DNA of 46,730 nt from an uncultured Clostridia bacterium (GTDB taxonomy: Bacteria; Bacillota; Clostridia; TANB77; CAG-508). The notes beneath the pieces are model-generated. The model was not told where the DNA came from. It made no database searches and worked only from the letters and a program-made list of their open reading frames with translations. The stretch spans positions 1 to 46,730 of the forward strand of contig CAMKSF010000011.1 of assembly GCA_946415375.1 (NCBI GenBank), read 5' to 3'. Position 1 is the first letter of the stretch. Every line of letters starts with the position of its first letter. Position numbers and translations under genes: made by a program. Shown here piece after piece: positions 25,559 through 34,489 of the stretch.

Positions 25559-27574
25559 TTATTTATTCCATTTAAAGTTACCATCAGATGATAATGTTCC
25601 TGTAGCAGAATATGTGGGATCATTTTTATATGTTATTATTACTTTATTATTATTGTAACTATATGTAAAGTTTTCATTATCAATTTTATAGTTTTTTAAT
25701 AATTTATCTAAAGCTTCAAATTGATTTTTTGAGTTAAATTTAGCAGTTGTATTTTTACTATACGTTTTACTTAATAATTCAGCAATTTCAGAGTTAACAT
25801 CTAACGAGATTTTTTCTTTAATCTTTGCTAAATCAGTCTGTATTCTAGATTTTGATGCTCTATCTAAAATTGAATTGTCTTGATTTAACTGATTTAGGTA
25901 TTGATCACGATTGGTATTAATATCAGAACTGTGTTCCTGAGCTTTTTTTAATATGGCGTTATCTCCTGATAACATAGAAACAGAGATACCTGTTAAGACA
26001 AGTGGTATTGAATATAAAGGGGCGTTTTCAGGATTTTGAATAATATATACGCTACCAATATTAGCAATAGATGGTATATAGTATATAAATGGATTTTGAT
26101 CCTCTTTTAAACCTATTGCTTTTAGTTTATTGTTATTTTGCTCAACGACTGTATCTGATATTTTTACAAAAAGATCTTGAATACTTTTAGAAGATGGGGC
26201 AGTATTTAAAAGTAATATATTTGAATTTTGTACTTCTTCTTTTTGGAATTCTCCAAAAGTCTTTGTTTTTTTATAACTTGTAGTGAATTTAGTTTTTGCA
26301 TTTGTAATTGAAGAATTACCTAAATCCATTTCAAAATTTAATTCTGATATTTCATTTACAGAATCTGAATTTAATCCAGAAAAAGAAGTAGTTAAATCAA
26401 ATATTTGAATGTTATTCATGGAATATGCAAAATCATATTTTGTTTCATTAGCAGATTTTATTTTTTGGATATATGCTGAAACAAGTTGTTCACCATCTTT
26501 TTGTACATCAAATTTAGCCATATCATTTGATTTTGAAAGTATAATGGTTCCGAAGTCACGTGTAATAAATTCTGTCTTTAATAAACTGCTATTTTTAGAA
26601 TAAACTTTTATAGTTAAAATAGTATCTTCATTACTGTCTTCTGGTTCGTCTTCAGTTTGAGATTTAAAACTATTTCTTATATTATCTATGCTATCTATAT
26701 ATGAATAGTCCGAATCTATTGATTTTTGAATTTGACTTTTAAACTCTGTTATATATTTTTCGACATTCTCTTCAGTTAAATTGTAGTTATTTATTAAATT
26801 CTCTTTTATTCTATTAAATATAATTTCATCATCTTTTAATGATTCTAATAATTTTTTCTTAATGCTTTTTATTGAAGATTTATTAAAGTTTAAAGAATAA
26901 ACAGTTGATTCCGTTGTTTTTTCTTTAGTAAACATATCATCTGTTAAATTATCATATATTATATTTAAATACTTTTTCTTTAAACTATCTAAATCTTCTT
27001 CAGAAAAAATACTAGTATATTTGTTTAGTTTATCAAATTCAATTTTATTAGGAATTGATTTAACAATATCATCTGATAGTTGCATTTTTTGAGCAAATTC
27101 TTTTAAATTGTTGTTATCCATACCAATATATTTAGTTAATAAATCTGCAATTGTAAAAGTATAAATGTCGTTGTTTTGATATAAATCAAATTCCATAGAT
27201 TGTGTATCTGAATAATTTGCTTTTACTGTTTCATAGAAATATTTATTTGAATTATCAACTTTTCCACTAAATGTTATACTACAATTTTGTAATGCATTTG
27301 CAATTTGTGATTGAGAACTATCGGGAAAAGTAACATTTGTTTTTATTAAACCTTCTTGAGAATATGGTGTAGTTTTTTGCTTTTCTACGTATGCGTTTAT
27401 ATCTTTATCATTAAATAAATTTAATATTTCTTCATTTTGTGCAAGATATTTTGAAAACAAAGTTTTATTACTCTTAAATATATCAGTAAAAAAGAACATA
27501 AATGCAAGTCCAGCAGCAATACATAAAACTAATACAATTGATATAATCAATATGATTAAATGTCTTTTTTTCAT
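25559..27574 (-). CDS. Membrane-anchored extracellular protein, 671 residues, unknown
   Basis: Starts with a positively charged tip and one long hydrophobic helix (residues about 4-31), then a large hydrophilic, Asn/Ser/Lys-rich ectodomain with mixed helix and strand pattern and little Cys. The C-terminal about 60 residues (TAKFNSKNQFEALDKLLKNY, VIITYKNDPTYSATGTLSSD) look like a small separate domain. I do not recognise a named family. It lies 18 bp downstream of yebC on the same strand, so the two are probably co-transcribed. Ribosome site AAAGGATG. Confidence 0.8.
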   Translation of the reverse strand: MKKRHLIILIISIVLVLCIAAGLAFMFFFTDIFKSNKTLFSKYLAQNEEILNLFNDKDINAYVEKQKTTPYSQEGLIKTNVTFPDSSQSQIANALQNCSITFSGKVDNSNKYFYETVKANYSDTQSMEFDLYQNNDIYTFTIADLLTKYIGMDNNNLKEFAQKMQLSDDIVKSIPNKIEFDKLNKYTSIFSEEDLDSLKKKYLNIIYDNLTDDMFTKEKTTESTVYSLNFNKSSIKSIKKKLLESLKDDEIIFNRIKENLINNYNLTEENVEKYITEFKSQIQKSIDSDYSYIDSIDNIRNSFKSQTEDEPEDSNEDTILTIKVYSKNSSLLKTEFITRDFGTIILSKSNDMAKFDVQKDGEQLVSAYIQKIKSANETKYDFAYSMNNIQIFDLTTSFSGLNSDSVNEISELNFEMDLGNSSITNAKTKFTTSYKKTKTFGEFQKEEVQNSNILLLNTAPSSKSIQDLFVKISDTVVEQNNNKLKAIGLKEDQNPFIYYIPSIANIGSVYIIQNPENAPLYSIPLVLTGISVSMLSGDNAILKKAQEHSSDINTNRDQYLNQLNQDNSILDRASKSRIQTDLAKIKEKISLDVNSEIAELLSKTYSKNTTAKFNSKNQFEALDKLLKNYKIDNENFTYSYNNNKVIITYKNDPTYSATGTLSSDGNFKWNK

Positions 27575-27592
27575 AATTTTTTCATCCTTTCA

Positions 27593-28315
27593 TTATTCCC
27601 AGTTATGATATACGTTCATAACATCATCTAAATCTTCAAGTCTTTCTATCATTTTTTCCATCTTTTCTGCAGATTGTTCATCAAGAGACACAGTAGTTGA
27701 AGGTACCATTTGAACAGATGCCTCTAAAAAAGAAATTCCTTCTGCTTGTAATTTTTCAGACACTTCTGTAAAGTTACTTGGGTCAGTTGTAATTTCATAT
27801 ACCTCATCAGAGGTATTAAAATCATCTGCTCCTGCATCTAATACCAACATCATTAATTCTTCTTCATCAATAGGGCATGTTTCTTTTTCTATAACAATTA
27901 CTCCTTTTTTGCTAAACATGTATGATACACATCCTGTAGTTCCTAAGTTTCCACCAGATTTATCAAATGCATGCCTAACATCAGCTGCTGTTCTATTTTT
28001 ATTATCTGTACTTGCTTCAACTATTATTGCAACACCATTAGGGCCATATCCTTCGTATATTATTTCTTCATAATTTGCTGTGCTGCCTTCTCCAGAAGCT
28101 TTTTTAATTGCATTATTAATTGTATCATTTGGCATATTTGCAGCTTTACATTTAGCTATAACTGCTTTTAAAGTAGAATTACCTTCAGGGTCTGGACCAC
28201 CTTGTTTTACAGCTACTAACAATTCTCTACCTAATTTGGTGAATATTTTTCCTCTTGCTGCATCTGCCTTTCCTTTTTTTGCTTGAATATTGTGCCATTT
28301 ACTATGTCCTGACAT
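27593..28315 (-). CDS. yebC: YebC/PmpR-family regulator or translation factor
   Basis: A 240-residue protein, full length for the family, starting with the signature [22 protein letters not shown] and containing [24 protein letters not shown]. Members were first described as DNA-binding regulators and more recently as factors that help ribosomes on proline-rich stretches; which applies here cannot be told. Ribosome site AAGGAGG on the minus strand. It is first in a two-gene unit and divergent from the unknown gene at 28459. Confidence 0.95.
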   Translation of the reverse strand: MSGHSKWHNIQAKKGKADAARGKIFTKLGRELLVAVKQGGPDPEGNSTLKAVIAKCKAANMPNDTINNAIKKASGEGSTANYEEIIYEGYGPNGVAIIVEASTDNKNRTAADVRHAFDKSGGNLGTTGCVSYMFSKKGVIVIEKETCPIDEEELMMLVLDAGADDFNTSDEVYEITTDPSNFTEVSEKLQAEGISFLEASVQMVPSTTVSLDEQSAEKMEKMIERLEDLDDVMNVYHNWE

Positions 28316-28396
28316 ATTAATTTCCTCCTTATTATTAAAATCAGTATATATTTTATCATATTTTTATTTATTTGTGTACCCTTTTTTGAATATTTC

Positions 28397-28425
28397 TTGA
28401 AAATATCAGGATTTTATGGTATAAT
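28397..28425 (+). promoter_or_regulatory. Promoter of the 228-residue gene
   Basis: TTGAAA (28397-28402), 17-bp spacer and TATAAT (28420-28425), with extended -10 TGG. Confidence 0.75.
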
Positions 28426-28458
28426 AATAAGAGTTTGATTATTAAAGGAGTATATTAA

Positions 28459-29145
28459 ATGTATAAATTTATTGATGAAATAGATGACCCAAAAGAAATA
28501 GAAGAACAAATTAAAATTCAACATAATGCTGGAATTGATGGGTACTTTAAAAAGGAAATGATAAAAGATCTTCCGCTATACCAAAAAGTTTATGAAAAGC
28601 GATCTTTAGAAATTATTACACCACAACAAACAATTTTTGTATTTGGAAAAAAAGAACATGAGCCAATATGTATTCCACTATTAGAATATTTATATGGTAG
28701 AGAATTTAGAAGAAAACCAAATGAGAAAAAGTATCATAACGATTTGGAAAGTAATATGATGCTAGGAAATATATATATAAAACTACATGATAATGATGTT
28801 GAGCTTGATAAATCAGATAATCAGGAACATCGAGTTAATTATCTTACAGGTTTTTGCTATTTGTATTTTCCAAAAACATTCAGTATTTATCAATTTAAAA
28901 GTGCATTAAGTACTTTAGAACAAATAAAACAATATGATAAGCTTTTTTGGAAAACTATTTATGGTATAGTACATTATCTAGATGATGAATTAAAAGAATA
29001 TAACTGCTATATGAATGATGAAATTTATGATTTTTTAGGAACTAAAGATAAAATAGGAATAGCAAATGAATACATACGAAAGATACCGATTTTACCTGAA
29101 GAAAAAATAATCTTTAGAGCGGAAATTGGAGAAGAAGTTAGATAA
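28459..29145 (+). CDS. Cytosolic protein of unknown function, 228 residues
   Basis: No signal peptide or membrane helix; acidic, with many Tyr, Lys and Glu. Notable segments are SLEIITPQQTIFVFGKKEHE and FCYLYFPKTFSIYQFKSALS. I do not recognise the family. The codon use (AGA, AAA, ATA) matches the core genes, so it looks like resident rather than acquired DNA. It has a good promoter, ribosome site AAAGGAG and a strong terminator, so it is a single-gene unit just before the spoIIIA operon. Confidence 0.75.
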   Translation: MYKFIDEIDDPKEIEEQIKIQHNAGIDGYFKKEMIKDLPLYQKVYEKRSLEIITPQQTIFVFGKKEHEPICIPLLEYLYGREFRRKPNEKKYHNDLESNMMLGNIYIKLHDNDVELDKSDNQEHRVNYLTGFCYLYFPKTFSIYQFKSALSTLEQIKQYDKLFWKTIYGIVHYLDDELKEYNCYMNDEIYDFLGTKDKIGIANEYIRKIPILPEEKIIFRAEIGEEVR

Positions 29146-29169
29146 AATAGTACTAAAATCAAATTTGAT

Positions 29170-29208
29170 GCATATAATATAATGAAAAATTATATTATAT
29201 GCTTTTTT
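29170..29208 (+). terminator. Strong intrinsic terminator before spoIIIAA
   Basis: A perfect 14-bp stem (GCATATAATATAAT, loop GAAAA) followed by TTTTTT ends the 228-residue gene and separates it from spoIIIAA. CATATAAT at 29171-29178, in its left arm, resembles a SigE -10 element (CATACAnT), but I cannot find a convincing -35. Confidence 0.85.
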
Positions 29209-29223
29209 GTATGGAGGACAAGC

Positions 29224-30144
29224 ATGGAAGAAATATTAGATTTTCTTGCTGAGAATATAAAATTAGAGATTAAGAAATACATATATGGGCTGCATGATAT
29301 TGAAGAAATAAGGTTAAGAGCTAATAAACCGATAATTTTAAAGAATTCAGAAGGAAATAGTATTTTAATTCATATTGTATCTAAAGAAGAGTTACATGAT
29401 ACTTTACAAAAAATATGTGAACATTCTATATATTCATATCAAAAACAGATTTGTGAGGGTTTTATAACAATTAAAGGAGGCCACCGAGTTGGAATAACAG
29501 GAAGTTGTGTAATTGAAAATAATAAAATTATAAATATTAATTACATTTCAAGCTTAAATATAAGAATTGCAAGAGAGAAAAAGAATACATCTAATAACAT
29601 TTTAAAGTATGTTATTGATGGAAAAGACATTAAAAATACATTAATTGCCTCAAAGCCTGGTTGTGGAAAAACAACTTTATTAAGAGACTTAGTAAGAAAA
29701 TTAAGTACTGGTATAGAAGAATATAATTTTAAAGGAAAAACATGTGGAATAATAGATGAAAGAGGTGAGATTGCAGCGATGTATAAAGGAGTCCCTCAAA
29801 ATGATATTGGGATTATGAGTGATGTTTTGGATAATAGTTCTAAATCTGACGGAGTTAGGATGCTGATTAGATCTATGTGCCCAGATATTATAATATGTGA
29901 TGAGATTGGGAGAAAAGAAGATATAGATGCAATAGACTATGCAATGTGTAGTGGGGTTAAAGGAATATTTACTGCACATGGAAATAATTTAAACGAATTA
30001 TATCTTAATAAAGAACTAAAAAGCTTACTAGATAAATCAATAATAGAAACAATTATATTTCTTGATGATAAAAGAAGGGGAGAGATAAAAGAAGTATTTA
30101 ATTTAAATAAAAATAATAAAAAATATGTAAATGTTCTAAATTAA
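29224..30144 (+). CDS. spoIIIAA: Stage III sporulation ATPase SpoIIIAA
   Basis: A 306-residue secretion-type (VirB11/PilB-like) ATPase on the mother-cell side of the SpoIIIA-SpoIIQ channel. Walker A is ASKPGCGKTT (about 142-151), followed by IIDERGEIAAMYKG and the Walker B region IIICDEIGRKED. The ATG at 29224 is chosen because GGAGG lies 6-10 bp upstream; an upstream in-frame ATG at 29182 falls inside the terminator hairpin. First gene of a complete eight-gene operon. Confidence 0.96.
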   Translation: MEEILDFLAENIKLEIKKYIYGLHDIEEIRLRANKPIILKNSEGNSILIHIVSKEELHDTLQKICEHSIYSYQKQICEGFITIKGGHRVGITGSCVIENNKIININYISSLNIRIAREKKNTSNNILKYVIDGKDIKNTLIASKPGCGKTTLLRDLVRKLSTGIEEYNFKGKTCGIIDERGEIAAMYKGVPQNDIGIMSDVLDNSSKSDGVRMLIRSMCPDIIICDEIGRKEDIDAIDYAMCSGVKGIFTAHGNNLNELYLNKELKSLLDKSIIETIIFLDDKRRGEIKEVFNLNKNNKKYVNVLN

Positions 30145-30180
30145 TTTTTTTTGAATATATATAATTAAGGGGACAAGTTT

Positions 30181-30700
30181 ATGATGTTTTTTAAATATAC
30201 AGTTTTATTTTTTATATTTTCATTTTGCGCTTTGATTGGAGATCTTATTTCTAAAAAATACAAAAATAGAGTTAATGAGCTAAAAAGCTTTAAAGAAATA
30301 TTTAGTATTTTAGAATCTAAAATAAAATTTACATATGAACCACTTGGAGACATATTTGTAGAAATACCATTATTAATAAAGGGAGAGAGTATTAATAATA
30401 TTTTTATAGAAACAAAAAATAATTTAAAAGAATATGATTTTAAAAAATCTTGGTGTGAAGCAATAGACAATAATAAAAATAAATTAAATCTAAAAACAGA
30501 TGATATTAATACAATAAAAGGCTTTGGAAACATGCTTCGGAAAAACTGATTTGCAAGGACAATTAAATGAAATAAATCTACATATAAATTTTTTAGATAA
30601 GCAGATTTCTTTAGCAGAAGAAGAATGCAAGAAGAATGAAAAAATGTATAGAACATTAGGTACAATTTTTGGACTTGCTATAATAATTATATTAATATAG
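30181..30700 (+). CDS. spoIIIAB: Stage III sporulation protein SpoIIIAB, interrupted by an apparent +1 frameshift
   Basis: From the ATG at 30181 (ribosome site AAGGGGA) the frame runs 119 codons to CTT, then CGG AAA AAC TGA, stopping at 30549. Skipping C30538 gives GFGNMLGKTDLQGQLNEINL and continues to the TAG at 30698-30700, an intact product of about 172 residues, which is the normal SpoIIIAB length. Features are an N-terminal membrane helix (about 4-20), a helical cytoplasmic or intermembrane middle and a C-terminal membrane helix (GTIFGLAIIIILI). The restored LG-TD motif is the conserved one of the family, so the shift position is exact. The truncated 122-residue form would lack the C-terminal helix. 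Confidence 0.9.
30535..30541 (+). other. Putative +1 frameshift site CTT-CGG-A in spoIIIAB
   Basis: CTT is read, C30538 skipped, and GGA (Gly) restores the conserved LG motif. The zero-frame codon is CGG, followed by a stop three codons on. Same logic as the prkC site. Confidence 0.6.
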
Positions 30701-30713
30701 AAAGGATATGTAT

Positions 30714-30908
30714 ATGGATGTAGATTTATTATTTAAAATAGCTGCAATTGGAATATTAGTTGCTGTTTTACATCAAGTATTATGCAGGGCTGGAAGAGAA
30801 GAACAAGCTATGATGACGACTCTTGCTGGAGTAGTTATTGTATTAACTCTGGTAATAAAAGAAATAAGTTCTTTATTTAATACAGTTAGAACTTTATTTA
30901 ATATATAG
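30714..30908 (+). CDS. spoIIIAC: Stage III sporulation protein SpoIIIAC
   Basis: A 64-residue protein with two membrane helices (DLLFKIAAIGILVAVLHQVL; TTLAGVVIVLTLVI) separated by a short polar loop with CRAGREEQ, the family hallmark. I chose the ATG at 30714, 7 bp from GAAAGGA; the upstream in-frame ATG at 30708 is too close to the ribosome site. Confidence 0.95.
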   Translation: MDVDLLFKIAAIGILVAVLHQVLCRAGREEQAMMTTLAGVVIVLTLVIKEISSLFNTVRTLFNI

Positions 30909-30917
30909 GAGCATGCT

Positions 30918-31304
30918 ATGGATGAAATTATAAAAATAATAGCAATAGGCTTAATTTCTTTAGTAATAATTATTATCTTAAAACAGTATAAACCTGAATT
31001 TACAATATATATTTCAATAATAGCAGGACTACTATTAATATATTTAGTAATAAATCGACTTGAAGGAATAATTAGTTTACTAAAAGCAATAAGTAATAAA
31101 TCAGGTATAAATAATCAATTTTTAGAGCTGCTATTAAAAATAACAGGTATTGCATTTCTTACTGAATTTGCAATTAATATATGTAAAGATGCTGGAGAAA
31201 CTGCGATTGCAAGTAAAATAGAAATAGGATGTAAAGTAGTCATAGTTTCGATGTCGATACCTATATTTTCAAATTTATTAGAGATAATAACAAAACTTAT
31301 CTGA
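30918..31304 (+). CDS. spoIIIAD: Stage III sporulation protein SpoIIIAD
   Basis: A 128-residue membrane protein with four hydrophobic helices and the family segment GIAFLTEFAINICKDAGETAIASKIEIGCKVVIVSMSIP. It is related in sequence to SpoIIIAC and joins it in the base of the feeding-tube channel. Ribosome site AGGAG, 9 bp after spoIIIAC. Confidence 0.95.
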   Translation: MDEIIKIIAIGLISLVIIIILKQYKPEFTIYISIIAGLLLIYLVINRLEGIISLLKAISNKSGINNQFLELLLKITGIAFLTEFAINICKDAGETAIASKIEIGCKVVIVSMSIPIFSNLLEIITKLI

Positions 31305-31340
31305 ATAATATATATTTATTTTATGCAAAGGATAAATAAA

Positions 31341-32498
31341 ATGAAAAAAATAATTATACACTTTATAATAATAATTTCTATTATTATTTTTGATACATCA
31401 AATGTGTATGCGGAAAACTTAACAACGAAGATGATACAAGAAGAAAAAGACAATTTTGGAATTTCAAATTTTATTCAAGAGACAGAAAAGTATACAAATG
31501 ATTATTTTGAAGATTTAAATATATCAGAAATTATTAATTCGGCAATAACAGGAAAAGTTGATAATAAATCATTATTAAAAAAATTCCTAAGATTATTTGG
31601 AGAGGAAATTGTCTCAACATTTAAGACAATTATTTCTTTATTAGCAATAGTAATAGTACATAGCATTATAAAAGCACTTACAGATAATTTACAAACAAGC
31701 AATATTTCAAAATTAGTATATTATGTACAATACATATTAATTATAACAATTGTAATGAGCAATTTTTCTAATTTAATACTATCTATAAAAAATACTATAA
31801 CAAATTTAGTTGGATTTATGAATTCATTAGTCCCGCTTCTAATAACCTTAATGATATACACTGGGAATATAGTTACAAGTACACTCCTAGAGCCAATAAT
31901 ATTATTTATAATAACATTTATATCAAATATAATAATTAATTTGATAATACCAGTTATATCATTAATTACTGCTCTTTCAATTGTTTCCAAACTTTCAGAT
32001 AAGGTTCAAATCGGAAGGCTTTCAAAATTTATGAAATCATCAATTATTTGGTTTTTAGGTATTATTCTTACAATATTTGTAGGAGTAATATCTTTGGAAG
32101 GAACACTTGCAAGTAGTGTAGATGGAATAACTGCTAAAGCAGCAAAAGCTGCAGTTTCGAGTATGATACCTGTAGTAGGTAAAATACTGGGGGATTCTGT
32201 AGATAGTGTTTTAGGCTGTGGTTTAGTACTAAAAAATGCATTAGGAGTTGTTGGTGTAATTATAGTTATTGGAATATGTGCTATGCCGATAATAAGACTT
32301 TCTATATTAACTATTATGTATAATATTTCTGCTGCAATAATAGAACCTTTAGCTGATGAAAAAATCATTAAGCTTTTATCAGAATTTGGAGATATATTTA
32401 AATTATTACTTGGAATAATGTGTTCAGTTTCAGTTCTATTAATTGTTGGTATAACACTTGTAATTAAAATTTCAAATAGTGGGATGATGTACAGATGA
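31341..32498 (+). CDS. spoIIIAE: Stage III sporulation protein SpoIIIAE
   Basis: A 385-residue polytopic membrane protein and the likely export-gate component of the SpoIIIA complex. It begins with a signal-like helix (MKKIIIHFIIIISIIIFDT) ending near YAEN and has about seven further membrane helices. It contains the conserved VSLEGTLASSVDGITAKAAKAAVSSMIPVVGK segment of the family. The ATG at 31341 has AAAGGA 9 bp upstream; the in-frame ATG at 31323 lacks a ribosome site. Its stop overlaps the spoIIIAF start by 4 bp (ATGA). Confidence 0.95.
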   Translation: MKKIIIHFIIIISIIIFDTSNVYAENLTTKMIQEEKDNFGISNFIQETEKYTNDYFEDLNISEIINSAITGKVDNKSLLKKFLRLFGEEIVSTFKTIISLLAIVIVHSIIKALTDNLQTSNISKLVYYVQYILIITIVMSNFSNLILSIKNTITNLVGFMNSLVPLLITLMIYTGNIVTSTLLEPIILFIITFISNIIINLIIPVISLITALSIVSKLSDKVQIGRLSKFMKSSIIWFLGIILTIFVGVISLEGTLASSVDGITAKAAKAAVSSMIPVVGKILGDSVDSVLGCGLVLKNALGVVGVIIVIGICAMPIIRLSILTIMYNISAAIIEPLADEKIIKLLSEFGDIFKLLLGIMCSVSVLLIVGITLVIKISNSGMMYR

Positions 32499-33115
32499 TT
32501 AATTTTTTAAGTAATTGGATAGAAGGAATAGCTATTGCAGTAATTATTGCAAGTATATTTGAAATGCTTCTTCCTGATGGAAATATAAAAAAATACATTA
32601 AAGTAATACTTGGAGTATATATTGTATTTAATATAATTTCACCTATTGCATATAGTAAAGCAATAAATGGTTTTGATATATCTAAAGAAATAACTAAATA
32701 TACTGAAAACATTAATACAACCAAAGATGAATATTCTATGGATTATAAACTTAATAAGATATATGAAGACACATTTGAAAAAGAAGTGATAAAGATAGTA
32801 GAAAAAGAGGGATTCATTGTAAATAAATGTGAGGTAAAAGGAAATTTTAATGCAGAGGAAAAAAATGTTGGAATTAGTAAAATTCTAATTGAATTAGATT
32901 CACAAAAAACAATAAAAAAATACAAGGAAGAAAGTGATAATTCAATAAAAATAGATAATATAAATGAAATAGAAAAGGTTGAAATAAATATTGCAAATAA
33001 ATTAGAAAAAGCAAAAAATGAAGAAGTAGATTCAAAAGATATAGATACTTTAAAGAAATATTTAAGTAAACATTATGAAATAGATAAAAGTGTTTTTGAT
33101 ATACATATTAGATAA
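32495..33115 (+). CDS. spoIIIAF: Stage III sporulation protein SpoIIIAF
   Basis: A 206-residue protein with two N-terminal membrane helices (GIAIAVIIASIFEMLLPDGN; IKVILGVYIVFNIISPIA) and a soluble C-terminal ring-building-like domain. The MLLPDGNIKKYIKVILG segment is diagnostic. Translationally coupled to spoIIIAE through ATGA, and followed by AAGGAGG of spoIIIAG. Confidence 0.93.
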   Translation: MINFLSNWIEGIAIAVIIASIFEMLLPDGNIKKYIKVILGVYIVFNIISPIAYSKAINGFDISKEITKYTENINTTKDEYSMDYKLNKIYEDTFEKEVIKIVEKEGFIVNKCEVKGNFNAEEKNVGISKILIELDSQKTIKKYKEESDNSIKIDNINEIEKVEINIANKLEKAKNEEVDSKDIDTLKKYLSKHYEIDKSVFDIHIR

Positions 33116-33126
33116 GGAGGACTTAT

Positions 33127-33732
33127 ATGTTAAAAGATAAAATAAAAGATTTTATAAAAACAGAGGGAAACAATAAGAAAAAAATAGAAAACTTAATTAC
33201 GTTAATAGTAGTTTTAATTATCACAATTATTATAATTAATTATTTATTAAAATCAGATAATAAAAAAGATATAAAAGATAATAAGCTTGCAAATACAGTT
33301 TTAGCTTCAAATGAAATAAAAGATAGTAAGGATGATAAAAGTGATATGCAAAACCAATTAGAAAAAATATTAAGTACCATAAAAGGAGTAGGAAAAGTTA
33401 ATGTATATATTAGCTATTCGGAAAGTAGTAAGACTATTGCCATGTACGACGAAAAAACAACTACTAGTTCTACTGAAGAAACTGATTCAAGTGGTGGGCT
33501 AAGAAATACAACATCTACACAAATTCAAAAAGATGTTATATTTTCAGAAAAGGATGGAAGCCAAGTTCCAATGACACAAAAAATAATAATGCCAACTATT
33601 GAAGGGGCTATAATAACAGCACAAGGAGCTAAGAATGCAAAGGTCAAAACAAATATTGTTAATGCAGTTAAATCTGCTACTGGTTTATCTATTGATAAAA
33701 TACAAGTATTTGAAATGGAGGGAGAACTTTGA
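33127..33732 (+). CDS. spoIIIAG: Stage III sporulation protein SpoIIIAG
   Basis: A 201-residue single-pass membrane protein (helix about 20-38) whose extracellular domain forms the large ring of the intermembrane channel. The ring-building core is visible (ILSTIKGVGKVNVYISYSES and AIITAQGAKNAKVKTNIVNAVKSATGL), with the characteristic Ser/Thr-rich insertion between (TTSSTEETDSSGG). Its TGA overlaps the TTG start of spoIIIAH. Confidence 0.95.
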   Translation: MLKDKIKDFIKTEGNNKKKIENLITLIVVLIITIIIINYLLKSDNKKDIKDNKLANTVLASNEIKDSKDDKSDMQNQLEKILSTIKGVGKVNVYISYSESSKTIAMYDEKTTTSSTEETDSSGGLRNTTSTQIQKDVIFSEKDGSQVPMTQKIIMPTIEGAIITAQGAKNAKVKTNIVNAVKSATGLSIDKIQVFEMEGEL

Positions 33733-34376
33733 AAAGAGATAAAAATGCAAATAAATTAGAGATATTCAAAAAAGGTTTTAAAAAGAACGAGGTAATTATC
33801 TATGCAATAGCACTTATGTTAGTTACTGCTGGATATTTTAATTATACTACGAATGTAGAGAAAAGCTCTTTAGAAACATTTTCGAAACAGGATATTACAG
33901 AACAGAATTATAGTAGTAATGAAATTAAAGAAACTATTGCAGAAGAAGATAATGAAAATGGTGATGATGAAGACATAGGAGATGCAAAACTTGTAGACAG
34001 TAAAAATATTGTAAATGAACAATCAGACTATTTTGTATCTTCAAAATTAGAAAGAGATACAAATTATGCTGATACATTATCTACTTATACAAAAATAATA
34101 GAAGATAATTCAATTTCTGAAACTCAAAAGTCAATAGCTATGAAGGAAATAACAAAGATAAATGATACTAAAAATGCAATTAAGATATCTGAAAACCTAT
34201 TATCAACAAAAGGATTTGATAATTATGTGGTATTTGTTAATAATGAAAGTATAAATGTTGTAGTAAAAGATGAAGGAGGACTTAATAAACAAAAAATAGC
34301 TCAGATTCAAAATATTATTTCGAGAGAGTTTAATTGTAAAATTGAAAATATACATATAACAGAAAAAACAAAATAG
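33729..34376 (+). CDS. spoIIIAH: Stage III sporulation protein SpoIIIAH
   Basis: A 215-residue single-pass membrane protein (helix about 16-34), mother-cell partner of forespore SpoIIQ. The C-terminal YscJ/FliF-like domain is seen (SETQKSIAMKEITKINDTKN, LLSTKGFDNYVVFV, NKQKIAQIQNIISREF). It starts at a TTG overlapping the spoIIIAG stop, behind GGAGGGA, implying translational coupling. Last gene of the operon; a terminator follows. Confidence 0.94.
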   Translation: MKRDKNANKLEIFKKGFKKNEVIIYAIALMLVTAGYFNYTTNVEKSSLETFSKQDITEQNYSSNEIKETIAEEDNENGDDEDIGDAKLVDSKNIVNEQSDYFVSSKLERDTNYADTLSTYTKIIEDNSISETQKSIAMKEITKINDTKNAIKISENLLSTKGFDNYVVFVNNESINVVVKDEGGLNKQKIAQIQNIISREFNCKIENIHITEKTK

Positions 34377-34400
34377 CAGGATTTTCTTGCTATTTTTTTT
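34371..34400 (+). terminator. Intrinsic terminator of the spoIIIA operon
   Basis: Stem AAATAGCA/TGCTATTT followed by a run of T. Confidence 0.8.
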
Positions 34401-34489
34401 AGGATGATATAAAATATTATATAATTATTAAAAGAGCAAGTTTCAAATAATTATGTGGAAAATAGAAACTGATTTTTTTGGAGGAAATA

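Noticed and set aside
7917..30540. Simple reassignment of CGG to another amino acid
   Set aside because: Reading CGG as any amino acid does not restore either frame; both cases need a one-base shift. CGG also appears as a plausible Arg in the orphan genes.
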